This document shows positions 8,965-17,133 of a DNA stretch of 64,000 nucleotides, piece after piece (positions within the stretch are counted from its first letter, which is position 1; each line of letters starts with the position of its first letter). The DNA is taken from the NCBI GenBank assembly GCA_963805605.1, contig CAWDUX010000001.1, forward strand, positions 434,001-498,000, written 5' to 3'. This stretch comes from Actinocatenispora sp963805605. Its GTDB lineage: Bacteria; Actinomycetota; Actinomycetes; Mycobacteriales; Micromonosporaceae. Under the pieces are notes generated by a model. It was given only the letters and a program-made list of their open reading frames with translations. It searched no databases and had not been told where the DNA came from. Made by a program: the position numbers and the translations under genes.

Positions 8965-10371
8965 GTGCACCCGAACGCTTCGACGGCTCCGCACGGTGCC
9001 TGGGTTGATGACACGCTACTGGCCGGCCCGGACGGGTCCGCCGTGCTCAACCTCGGTACGGTGCTCGACCGGGCCACCCTGCGCCGGTTGGTGCACGCCC
9101 GCCAGGAACGGCTGCACGAGGCCGGTTTCCGGCCCGGCGACGCCGTGGCGATCCGCCTGCCCCCGTCGGTCGAGTTCATCGCCAACCTGCTAGCGGTGTG
9201 GCGGGCCGGCGGCCAGGCCGTACTGCTCGACTACCGGCTCACCGAACACGAGATCGAGCGTTCCCTGCAGCGCTGTGACCCCTACCTGGTCGTCGCGCCG
9301 ACCACGGCACCCGCCGGCACACTGCGCGGCTACTTCGAGATCGACAGCACGCTGGTCGTGCGCGACGGGACCCGGCCGGCCGCCACCGGGCACGCGCTGA
9401 TCCAGCTCAGTTCCGGATCCACCGGACCGTCCAAGGTGATTGGTCGTACCGCGCAGGACCTGGTCGCCGAGATCGACCGCTTCACCCAGATCGACGGCTT
9501 CCCGGTGCACGGCGACCAACTCGTCGTACTCGGCTCCATGGCACACGTACTCGGTCTGGTCGGCGGTCTGCTCTACAGCCTGCACGCCGGCGTCGAGATG
9601 ATCGTGCCGAAACGTACCGGCGCGGACGGGGTGCTGCGCGCGCTGCAGGCGACCACCGCGCCGACCTTCTTGCTCGGCGTACCGTCGCAGGCCGAACTGC
9701 TGGTCAGCGCGCCGAACCCACCGCAGCTGCCGAACCTGCAACGCATGATCACCGGCGGTGAACTGGTCTCGGACCTGCTCTGGCAGCGCTTCAACGACCG
9801 GTTCGGCGCCGGGATCGGGACCATGTACGGGATGACCGAGATCGGCGTCATCGCCACCGACATCTTCGGCAAGCACCGACCCGGACTGTGCCCGGCGCCG
9901 GGACACCAGGTGCGGGCCAGCGATGCCGGCGAACTGCTGCTGCGGATGCCCGAGTCGCCCTACGTCGGACTGGTCGATCCCAGCCGATGGTCGGACGGCT
10001 GGCTGCACACCCGGGATGCGGGCACCGTGTCCGGGGACGGCGGACTGGTCGAGATCCGCGGCCGGATGGACTCGCAGGTATCCATCGGTGGTCTCAAGGT
10101 CGACCTGACCGAGGTGGAGCAGACCCTGGCCGGCGCACCCGGCGTGACCGGCGCCGTGGTCGTCTACGACGAGGCCATCCAGGCGTACGTGACGCTGACC
10201 GAGCCGGCCGCCGCCTCCGGTCTCGACAGCTTCCTGCGGGAACGGCTCGCCGCTTACAAGCGCCCGCGGGCCATCCACGTACTGGCTGCGCTTCCACGTA
10301 CCAGCAGCGGAAAGCCGGTACGCGACCCGGCGGCACTCCGCACCGCCGAGCGGTTGGCCGGTGCCCGCTGA
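8965..10371 (+). CDS. Acyl-AMP ligase (ANL superfamily), first copy
   Basis: A 468-residue adenylating enzyme. ANL motifs are LSSGSTGPSKVIG (phosphate loop), GMTEIG, TRDAG, GRMDSQVSIGGLKVDLTEVE (hinge) and the C-terminal RTSSGKPVRD with the catalytic Lys. GTG 8965 is chosen because GGGAGAGG lies just upstream; an earlier in-frame start would add 25 poorly conserved residues. No carrier domain is attached, so it probably loads a carboxylic acid onto the discrete ACP encoded next or onto CoA. An aryl acid derived from hydroxymandelate is a plausible substrate. Confidence 0.85.
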   Translation: MHPNASTAPHGAWVDDTLLAGPDGSAVLNLGTVLDRATLRRLVHARQERLHEAGFRPGDAVAIRLPPSVEFIANLLAVWRAGGQAVLLDYRLTEHEIERSLQRCDPYLVVAPTTAPAGTLRGYFEIDSTLVVRDGTRPAATGHALIQLSSGSTGPSKVIGRTAQDLVAEIDRFTQIDGFPVHGDQLVVLGSMAHVLGLVGGLLYSLHAGVEMIVPKRTGADGVLRALQATTAPTFLLGVPSQAELLVSAPNPPQLPNLQRMITGGELVSDLLWQRFNDRFGAGIGTMYGMTEIGVIATDIFGKHRPGLCPAPGHQVRASDAGELLLRMPESPYVGLVDPSRWSDGWLHTRDAGTVSGDGGLVEIRGRMDSQVSIGGLKVDLTEVEQTLAGAPGVTGAVVVYDEAIQAYVTLTEPAAASGLDSFLRERLAAYKRPRAIHVLAALPRTSSGKPVRDPAALRTAERLAGAR

Positions 10372-10521
10372 CGAACGACCACCCGCCCGGTCCTGCCGGG
10401 CCGCACCATCCCGGCTGGCTGGCCGCCCGGCTTCCAGTACGACCCCGTCTTCTCGGGGTGAGCACGACAGCCACCGCGTGCGGAGCAGACCCGTACGCCA
10501 GAACAGGTAAGGAAATCCACC

Positions 10522-10782
10522 ATGATCGACGAAATCCGTAAGTTCATCATCGACGAGCTCGACAAGATGAAGTTCGACGTCTCGGTGATCAACGGTCAGA
10601 CCTCGTTCGGGCCGGCCGGCCTCGACCTGGAGTCACTGGCCATCGCCTCACTCGCCGTGCAGATCGAGGACCGCTTCGGCGTGAAGATCGACGAGGACGA
10701 GATGGAACGCATCGCGATGATGACGATCGACCAGATCGCCGCCGAGATCGCCCGCCGCTACGAGGAGCAGGCCGCCGGGTAG
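10522..10782 (+). CDS. Discrete acyl carrier protein
   Basis: An 86-residue acidic helical protein. The 4'-phosphopantetheine serine is residue 38 in GLDLESLAIASLAVQIEDRFG, followed by the acidic recognition helix. AAGGAA sits eight bases before the ATG. It lies between the two AMP ligase genes and before the ketosynthase, so it is likely the shared carrier for starter loading, extension and tailoring. Confidence 0.93.
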   Translation: MIDEIRKFIIDELDKMKFDVSVINGQTSFGPAGLDLESLAIASLAVQIEDRFGVKIDEDEMERIAMMTIDQIAAEIARRYEEQAAG

Positions 10783-10868
10783 GTCCGGTTCGGAACGCGT
10801 CGCGCCGGTCACCGACAGGCGCGCCGCTCTCCCCCAACCGCTGGCCGGCGACTGCAAGGAGAACCCCC

Positions 10869-12512
10869 ATGACCGTCAGGAAGTTGCGAGCAGAACTCGC
10901 GTCCGATCCCGAACTGGGCATCGGTAACGTCCTCAGTACCCTCGTCGCCCGTGCCGGCGATTCGGACGACCCGGCGCTGACCTTCGATACCGATGTCGAC
11001 GGGCACCCCGCCTGGCAGCCGATGACCCTGCGCGACATCGAGCGTCGGGTGGCCGCGCGAGCGTCCTGGCTGTACGAGCACGGCATCCGTCCCCGCGACC
11101 CGGTGGCCGTGTACGTCTCCAGCGCCGCCGACCATGTACTCAACTACCTGGCGCTGGCGCGCATCGGTGCGATCCCGGCGCTCATCAACGGCCGGGTGGA
11201 GGCCGATCCGGCCCGCCGGTACATCGCGAAACTGGCCCCGGTGGGTGTGCTGACCGACGCGCTGCACCGGGAGCGCCTCGACGACGAGACGGTCGCCGGC
11301 CTGCTCGACGCAGACGTGGCCGACCTCGGTTCGGGTGACCCGGACAAGGCGCCAGCCCAGTACCGGCACGCGCAGGACGACGCGGCGGCGATCACCCACT
11401 CCTCGGGTACCACCGGTCTACCGAAGGCGGTCATCGCCACCCACGCGAGCCTGTTCGCCTCGGTACGGCACCGTCTCGCCCTGCCCATCCCGCGCACCAT
11501 CAACCGCATCCTCAGCGCGTTCCCAGCCAACCACACCGCCATGGTGATCATGGTGAACCTGGCGCTGTGCAGCGGAACCGAGCTGATGCTGCTCTCCGAC
11601 CAGGGTGGCCCGGCGGTCCGGGAAGGGATCCGCCGCTGGCAGCCCACCTGCGTGTTCGGTTTCGCCGCCACCTGGCCGGAACTGGTCGCCGAGGACCTCA
11701 CCGGCGACGACCTGGACTGCGTACAGATGTGGTGGAACACCGGTGACTGCGCGCACGAGGCGCACATCCGCAAGCTGGTGTCGGTCGGTACCCGCACCGT
11801 GGTCACCACCAAGGGTGTGGAACAGCTCAAGGGCGCCACGTTCATGGACGGCCTCGGCTCCAGCGAGACCGGGCACTCGATGTTCTTCATCACCCACACC
11901 GCCGACACCGACCGGTACGGCCGCTGCATCGGCAAACCGCACGCGTTCGTCGACGCCGTCGTACTCGACGGCAACGGTGAGCAGGCGCCGGTCGGTACGC
12001 CCGGCCTGCTCGGTGTACGGTCACCCACCTTGTCGCCTGGCTACTGGAACGACTCGGTGACCACCTATCGATTCCGGCGCAGCGGCTACTACCTCACCGG
12101 CGACGTGGTGTACCGGGACGAGGCCGGCCGCTTCTACCACATGGACCGCGCCGTCGACTCGGTCGACCTGGGCAACGGCACCGTGCTCTACACCGCGCAG
12201 TCCGAGGAACGGATCCTGGCCGCCTGTCCGGACGTACTGGACTGCACGGTGACGGCGGTCCGGGACGACGCCGGCGTGGTACAGACCGACGTACTGCTCA
12301 TGCTCACCGCCGACGCCGAGAAGTCGGCGGACCGGTCCGGACAGGTACGCGCAGCACTCGACGAGGCGGTGGCCGCGACGGTACGCCAGGTCAGCGTGGT
12401 GTCCGACGCCACGGTGCCCTACGGCCCCACCGGCAAGGTACGCAAGGTTCTGCTGCGCGAGCGCCAGACGGCACGGCATGCCCAGGCGAAAGAGGAGGTG
12501 ACCGCGGAATGA
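10869..12512 (+). CDS. Acyl-AMP ligase (ANL superfamily), second copy
   Basis: A 547-residue adenylate-forming enzyme: THSSGTTGLPKAV (phosphate loop), LGSSETGHS in the GMTE position, TGDVVY, and a C-terminal GPTGKVRK with the catalytic Lys. The hinge (MDRAVDSVDLGNGTVL) deviates from the usual GRxxDxIxxGG. It is clearly different from the first ligase, so the two probably activate different acids or do loading versus late release/transfer. AGGAG precedes the ATG. The stop overlaps the ketosynthase start. Confidence 0.85.
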   Translation: MTVRKLRAELASDPELGIGNVLSTLVARAGDSDDPALTFDTDVDGHPAWQPMTLRDIERRVAARASWLYEHGIRPRDPVAVYVSSAADHVLNYLALARIGAIPALINGRVEADPARRYIAKLAPVGVLTDALHRERLDDETVAGLLDADVADLGSGDPDKAPAQYRHAQDDAAAITHSSGTTGLPKAVIATHASLFASVRHRLALPIPRTINRILSAFPANHTAMVIMVNLALCSGTELMLLSDQGGPAVREGIRRWQPTCVFGFAATWPELVAEDLTGDDLDCVQMWWNTGDCAHEAHIRKLVSVGTRTVVTTKGVEQLKGATFMDGLGSSETGHSMFFITHTADTDRYGRCIGKPHAFVDAVVLDGNGEQAPVGTPGLLGVRSPTLSPGYWNDSVTTYRFRRSGYYLTGDVVYRDEAGRFYHMDRAVDSVDLGNGTVLYTAQSEERILAACPDVLDCTVTAVRDDAGVVQTDVLLMLTADAEKSADRSGQVRAALDEAVAATVRQVSVVSDATVPYGPTGKVRKVLLRERQTARHAQAKEEVTAE

Positions 12513-13798
12513 CCAGTAACCAGCCCGTAGGTGTGACCATCACCGGTCTCGGTGTGGTCAGTTCCCTCGGCCTCGACGTCGGGGAGACCTTCGACGCGCT
12601 CTGCTCGGGACGGTCCGGCCTGACCCGGCCGGACCCGACCCTGGCCGACGAGTCGCACATCGAGGTCGTCTCGCAATCACCGGAGATCGACCCGGTCTCG
12701 GTACTGCCCCCACCGATCGACCCGTGCGCGGACCGGTTCCAGCTGCTGGTGCTGGCCGCAGCCGACCGGGCGATGCGCGACGCCGGTATCCGTACCGGGG
12801 AGAACGTCGACCCGTACCGGACCGGCGTGGTGGTCTCGACCGCTGGCGGTGCCCTGGAGACGTTCGAGGAGTACGCCTACGCCCGACGCACCCGGGGGCG
12901 GACCGCGGTCAGTCCGTACCTCGCGCCCGGGATGGTGCCCAACATGGGCGCGGCCCGGATCGCGATCAAGTACAACATCCGGGGTTACAGCTCCTGCATC
13001 TCGACGGCCTGCGCGGCGGGCGCCCAGTCGATCGCCGAGGCGTTCCGGTTGATCCGCGGCGGTGAAGCCGATGTGGTGGTCTGCGGTGCCTCCGATTCGC
13101 CGCTGCATCCGACGGTCGCAGCGTCGTTCGTGAACGCCAAGTCCCTGGCACACGGTTTCGAGGACCCGACCGAGTCCAGCCGACCGTTCGACATGGCGCG
13201 CAACGGCTACGTACTCGGGGAAGGCGCGGCGGTCCTGGTCATCGAGCGTGCCGACCACGCCGCGGCGCGTGGTGTCGCCGGGTATGCCGACGTGATCGGC
13301 TGGGGCATGACCACCGACGCCTACCACGTGACCAAGCCACGGCCCGGCGGTGTGTGCGCCGCGGAGGCCATGCGTCGGGCACTGGTCAGCGCGGGGCTGA
13401 GCGCCGGTGACATCGGCTACCTCAACGCGCACGGCACCAGCACGAAACTCGGTGACATCGCCGAGGCGACCGCGATCCGCGAGGTGTTCGGGGAGAACGG
13501 ACCAGCGGTCAGCTCCACCAAGTCCGCGGTCGGGCACCTGCTCGGCGCGGCCGGTGCGTTCGAGGGCGCGGTCACCGCCCTGGCGGTCAACTCCGGACTG
13601 CTGCCGCCGACCGTCAACCTGGAGGAGGTGGATCCGCGCTGCGAACTCGACCACGTGCGGGGCAAGGCACGCAGCAGCCAGGTCGACGCGGTGATGACCA
13701 ACTCGCTGGGATTCGGTGGCCACAACGTCAGCGTCGTGATGACGGCGCCGAGCACGCCGCTGCGGCGCAGCCCGGACGGTTCGGTGGCTGATGTCTGA
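12509..13798 (+). CDS. FabF/KS-alpha-type beta-ketoacyl synthase
   Basis: A 429-residue condensing enzyme with an intact Cys-His-His triad: Cys168 in ISTACAAG, His in LNAHGTST and His in KSAVGHLLGAAG. It therefore condenses rather than only decarboxylating. No chain-length factor follows, unlike aromatic or polyene type II PKS loci, so it resembles a FabF used as a single homodimer. With the ACP, SDR, MaoC and discrete AT it makes a minimal reducing elongation set. Starts in ATGA overlap with the ligase. Confidence 0.92.
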   Translation: MTSNQPVGVTITGLGVVSSLGLDVGETFDALCSGRSGLTRPDPTLADESHIEVVSQSPEIDPVSVLPPPIDPCADRFQLLVLAAADRAMRDAGIRTGENVDPYRTGVVVSTAGGALETFEEYAYARRTRGRTAVSPYLAPGMVPNMGAARIAIKYNIRGYSSCISTACAAGAQSIAEAFRLIRGGEADVVVCGASDSPLHPTVAASFVNAKSLAHGFEDPTESSRPFDMARNGYVLGEGAAVLVIERADHAAARGVAGYADVIGWGMTTDAYHVTKPRPGGVCAAEAMRRALVSAGLSAGDIGYLNAHGTSTKLGDIAEATAIREVFGENGPAVSSTKSAVGHLLGAAGAFEGAVTALAVNSGLLPPTVNLEEVDPRCELDHVRGKARSSQVDAVMTNSLGFGGHNVSVVMTAPSTPLRRSPDGSVADV

Positions 13799-14366
13799 GC
13801 CGATGCCCGCGGTCCCGGACGCTCCGATCCACAACTTCTGGTGGCTGCACGACGCCCGCTGGTACCAGGGTGTGATGAAGCGCTACGGCCAGGACGCGGC
13901 AAACGAGATCAACGCTGAGGCGATGCTGTTCGTCGCGCGCCGCGCCGCCCGCTGGTACACCAATGTGCACGGCCTGGACTTCAGCACCATGTCGATGGAC
14001 GAGTTCCTCAAGTGGTTCGCGCCCATCCCGCGCATCATGTGGACCGAGAAGATGACCGAGGTCGAACACGTCCAGGTCAGCGACGACGAGTTCGAGACCG
14101 TGGTGCGTAAGCACTTCGCGATCAACATGCTCAAGGCCGCCCGGTCCATCGAGGGGTACCAGTGCCCCTGCATGCCCATGCGGGAGGGCTTCTTCGAGGG
14201 CATGGGCATGGATGTGTCGGACCGGCTCGTCGAATGCCAGCGCACCGGCGGTGACGTCTGCCGGTTCCATGCCGTGGTACGCCGCGCCGACACCGGCGAC
14301 GGGCAGACGGACAACGGTTGCAGTGCCGACGATCAGGCCGCACCGGTCAGGAGACAGCCAGTATGA
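13791..14366 (+). CDS. Unassigned small protein, V4R/ATC-hydrolase-like
   Basis: 191 residues, soluble, no signal peptide. It starts inside the KS stop region and ends in an ATGA overlap with hydroxymandelate synthase, so it is firmly in the operon. Notable features are an aromatic N-terminus (HNFWWLHDARWYQGVMKRYG), a middle helix around WFAPIPRIMWTEKM, and a C-terminal cysteine pattern YQCPCMPMREG ... ECQRTGGDVCRFHAV. The CxC plus two later Cys and a His could bind metal. The layout recalls V4R-like or L-2-amino-thiazoline-4-carboxylate-hydrolase-like domains, but I cannot assign a reaction. Confidence 0.7.
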   Translation: MSEPMPAVPDAPIHNFWWLHDARWYQGVMKRYGQDAANEINAEAMLFVARRAARWYTNVHGLDFSTMSMDEFLKWFAPIPRIMWTEKMTEVEHVQVSDDEFETVVRKHFAINMLKAARSIEGYQCPCMPMREGFFEGMGMDVSDRLVECQRTGGDVCRFHAVVRRADTGDGQTDNGCSADDQAAPVRRQPV

Positions 14367-15442
14367 ACATCACCACCACCGACCACATCGAGTTCTACGT
14401 CGGGGATGCGCAGCAGTCAGCCTTCTTCCTGTGCACCGCCTTCGGCTTCCGACTGTCGGCGCAGTCCAGCCCGGACACCCGTACGCCCACCCGCCGGTCG
14501 CTGCTGCTGCGGCATGGACGCATCCAACTCCAGTTGACCTCCGCACTGTCCGAACAGGACGATGTGGCCGGCTACGTCAGCCGGCACGGTGACGGGGTCG
14601 CCGTCATCGGTGTCGGCACCGACGACGCACGCGCTGCGTTCGCGGAGGCAGTACAGCGCGGCGCCGGCGTGGTACGCGAACCCGTCGAGTACGCCGACGA
14701 ACAGTCCCGGGTCGTCACCGCGGAGGTGAAGGGCTTCGGCGACATCGCGTACCGTTTCGTCGAGCGGCACGGTGCGCCGGGGAACTTCCTGCCGGGTGAG
14801 ATGGACGAACTGGTAGCCGACCCGGACAGCGGCGACGAACTGTTGGACGTCATCGACCACATCGCGGTGTGCCTGCCGGCCGGTGAACTGGACGCGACGG
14901 TGGAGTACCACAAGCAGGTCTTCGGGTTCGACCAGGTATTCGAGGAACACATCATGGTCGGCACCCAGGCGATGGACTCCAAGGTGGTCCAGTCGGCGTC
15001 CGGTGGGGTCACGCTCACCATGCTCGAACCCGACTCGTCGGCGCAGCCGGGTCAGATCGACGAGTTCGTCGACCGCCACGGCGGCGCGGGCGTACAGCAC
15101 CTGGCGTTCCTGTCCGACGACATCGTCGCCGCGGTCGACACGTTCCAGCGCCGCGGGGTCCGGTTCCTGCGCACCCCGGCCAGCTACTACGACCAGGTCG
15201 AGAAGCGGCTCGGGGACCTTTCGCGGGACGTGACCGAACTGCGTCGTACCAACGTTCTGGTCGACCGGGACCACTGGGGTGAGATGTTCCAGATCTTCAC
15301 CGAGTCCATGCACGTGCGCCGGACGTACTTCATGGAGATCATCGACCGCCACGGCGCGCGCACCTTCGGCAGCGGCAACATCAAGGCGCTCTACGAGGCG
15401 GTGGAGCGCGACCGCGCCGAGGCACGACAGACCACGGTCTGA
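14363..15442 (+). CDS. hmaS: 4-hydroxymandelate synthase
   Basis: 359 residues, two tandem vicinal-oxygen-chelate domains of the HPPD/HMS family. The Fe(II) ligands are visible: His in VIDHIAVCL, His in GVQHLAFLS and Glu in MEIIDRHG. In the C-terminal helix the segment reads GSGNIKALYEA, whereas hydroxyphenylpyruvate dioxygenases have GNFKALFEA. From memory, this Phe-to-Ile change is the one tied to benzylic hydroxylation instead of ring hydroxylation. Length matches HMS. Starts at ATG 14363 overlapping the previous stop. Converts 4-hydroxyphenylpyruvate to 4-hydroxymandelate, feeding the FMN oxidase. Confidence 0.9.
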   Translation: MNITTTDHIEFYVGDAQQSAFFLCTAFGFRLSAQSSPDTRTPTRRSLLLRHGRIQLQLTSALSEQDDVAGYVSRHGDGVAVIGVGTDDARAAFAEAVQRGAGVVREPVEYADEQSRVVTAEVKGFGDIAYRFVERHGAPGNFLPGEMDELVADPDSGDELLDVIDHIAVCLPAGELDATVEYHKQVFGFDQVFEEHIMVGTQAMDSKVVQSASGGVTLTMLEPDSSAQPGQIDEFVDRHGGAGVQHLAFLSDDIVAAVDTFQRRGVRFLRTPASYYDQVEKRLGDLSRDVTELRRTNVLVDRDHWGEMFQIFTESMHVRRTYFMEIIDRHGARTFGSGNIKALYEAVERDRAEARQTTV

Positions 15443-15465
15443 CCGACGGCTGGAGAAGGATCAAC

Positions 15466-16386
15466 GTGCAGACACAAGAGACGAACTTCGCCCTGACCGA
15501 CGACGAACTGGCGCTGCTGCCCACCGACGATGAGGTGGAGCACTACGCCGAACACGGCTGGTACCTGTCCCGCAAACTGTTCACCGACGCCGAGGTCGAC
15601 ACGCTGGTGGAGGCCAGCGAGCGGTTCTACGCCGGGGAACGTGACCGCAGCCTGCCCTCCCGCCCGGCCCGGCTGGCCTACTGGGAGCCCGACAAGGGCA
15701 AGGTGCAGCGGCACAACGACTACATCCACTACGAGTCGGACGCGATCGCCGCGATCCTGCGCAAGCCGCTGCTCGGTGCGGTCGCCGCGCGGTTGGCCGA
15801 GGCCGAGGAGATCCGGGTCTTCCAGAGCACCCTGATCTACAAGCCGCCGCTGGCCGGCGAGCAGAGCAACATCGTGCCGTGGCACTTCGACAAGCACTAC
15901 TGGTCGACCTCCACCTCCGAGCGGATGCTGACCGCGTTCATCCCCTTCCACGACTGTGGTCCGGAAATGGGCACCATCACCATGGTGGACGGAAGCCATC
16001 TGTGGAAGGAGATCGGCGGCAACGACGCCACCAGCCGGCACTTCGCCGAACGGGACCGCAGCGAACTGGACCGGATGCTGGAGGAGAACGCCGAGTACAA
16101 CGGCGAGACCGTACGCAAGATCGAGATGCAGATCCCGAAGGGCCACGTCAGCTTCCACCACTGCCGTACCTACCACGGCAGCGGCCCGAACCTGAGTGAC
16201 CGGCCACGGCGGGCACTGTCGCTACACATGCAGGACGGGGCGAACCGGTTCCACCCGTTCACGCTGTCCGACGGAACCTCGGTGTCGTACAACCACGACA
16301 GCCTGGTCCGACGGACCGCGGCCGGCCACCCCGACTACGCCGACCCGCAGTACTGCCCGACCCTGTGGCGACGGGGCGAGGCGTGA
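15466..16386 (+). CDS. PhyH-family Fe(II)/2-oxoglutarate dioxygenase
   Basis: 306 residues. The facial triad is HFD in VPWHFDKHYW and the distal His in FHHCRTYHGSGPN, followed by the 2-oxoglutarate-binding Arg in RPRRALSLH. GTG 15466 has AGAAGGA upstream. Phytanoyl-CoA-hydroxylase-like enzymes in biosynthetic clusters hydroxylate, desaturate or cyclise carrier- or CoA-bound intermediates; the substrate here is unknown. The stop overlaps the SDR start (GTGA). Confidence 0.87.
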   Translation: MQTQETNFALTDDELALLPTDDEVEHYAEHGWYLSRKLFTDAEVDTLVEASERFYAGERDRSLPSRPARLAYWEPDKGKVQRHNDYIHYESDAIAAILRKPLLGAVAARLAEAEEIRVFQSTLIYKPPLAGEQSNIVPWHFDKHYWSTSTSERMLTAFIPFHDCGPEMGTITMVDGSHLWKEIGGNDATSRHFAERDRSELDRMLEENAEYNGETVRKIEMQIPKGHVSFHHCRTYHGSGPNLSDRPRRALSLHMQDGANRFHPFTLSDGTSVSYNHDSLVRRTAAGHPDYADPQYCPTLWRRGEA

Positions 16387-17087
16387 GTCGGTCGGTCCTG
16401 GTCACCGGCGGCAACCGGGGCATCGGCCTGGCGGTGGCCCGGGCGTTCGTGGCCAACGGCGACCGCGTCGCGGTGACCCACCGCGACAGCGGCCCGCCTG
16501 AGGGCCTGTTCGGGGTGAAGTGCGACGTCACCGACGGCGACCAGGTGAACGAGGCGTTCACCGCGGTCGAGGAGGCGCACGGCCCGGTGGAGGTTCTGGT
16601 CTCCAACGCCGGGATCATCGAGGACGTGCTGCTGCTGCGGATGCGCGAGGAGCAGTTCGACCGGGTACTCGACGTCAACCTGCGCGGCGCCTACCGGGTG
16701 GCGCGGCGGGCCAGCCGGGACATGATCCGGGCCGGCTGGGGGCGGATGATCTTCGTGTCGTCGGTTTCGGCGATGCGTGGCGCACCCGGCCAGGCCAACT
16801 ACGCGGCCAGCAAGGCCGGCCTGGTGGGCCTGGCCCGTGCCATCGCGCGGGAGTGCGGGCCGCGCGGTGTCACCGCCAACGTGGTGCTGCCCGGCTTCAT
16901 CCCCACCGACATCACCGCCGCATTGCCGGAGAAGTTGCGTACGTCGGTGCTGGCGCAGATCCCGGCGGGCCGGTACGGGGAGCCGGACGAGGTGGCGGCG
17001 GCGATCGCCTTCCTCGCGTCGGACGCGGCCGGCTACATCAACGGCACCATGCTGCCGGTCGACGGTGGCCTCGGAATGGGTCTCTAG
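16383..17087 (+). CDS. FabG-like short-chain reductase (ketoreductase)
   Basis: 234 residues, classical SDR: TGGNRGIG cofactor site, SNAG, catalytic Ser in SSVSAM, and YAASK. The C-terminus VDGGLGMGL is typical of FabG. GTG 16383 overlaps the PhyH stop; the earlier in-frame start would sit inside PhyH. Likely reduces the beta-ketoacyl-ACP made by the ketosynthase. Confidence 0.9.
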   Translation: MSRSVLVTGGNRGIGLAVARAFVANGDRVAVTHRDSGPPEGLFGVKCDVTDGDQVNEAFTAVEEAHGPVEVLVSNAGIIEDVLLLRMREEQFDRVLDVNLRGAYRVARRASRDMIRAGWGRMIFVSSVSAMRGAPGQANYAASKAGLVGLARAIARECGPRGVTANVVLPGFIPTDITAALPEKLRTSVLAQIPAGRYGEPDEVAAAIAFLASDAAGYINGTMLPVDGGLGMGL

Positions 17088-17133
17088 CCGTACGCCGTCG
17101 GATGCGTGCGGAGCAAAAGGAGTCGGTGCAGCG

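Noticed and set aside
12509..13798. Aromatic type II PKS cluster
   Set aside because: There is no chain-length factor, cyclase or aromatase; the KS is a single FabF-like enzyme.
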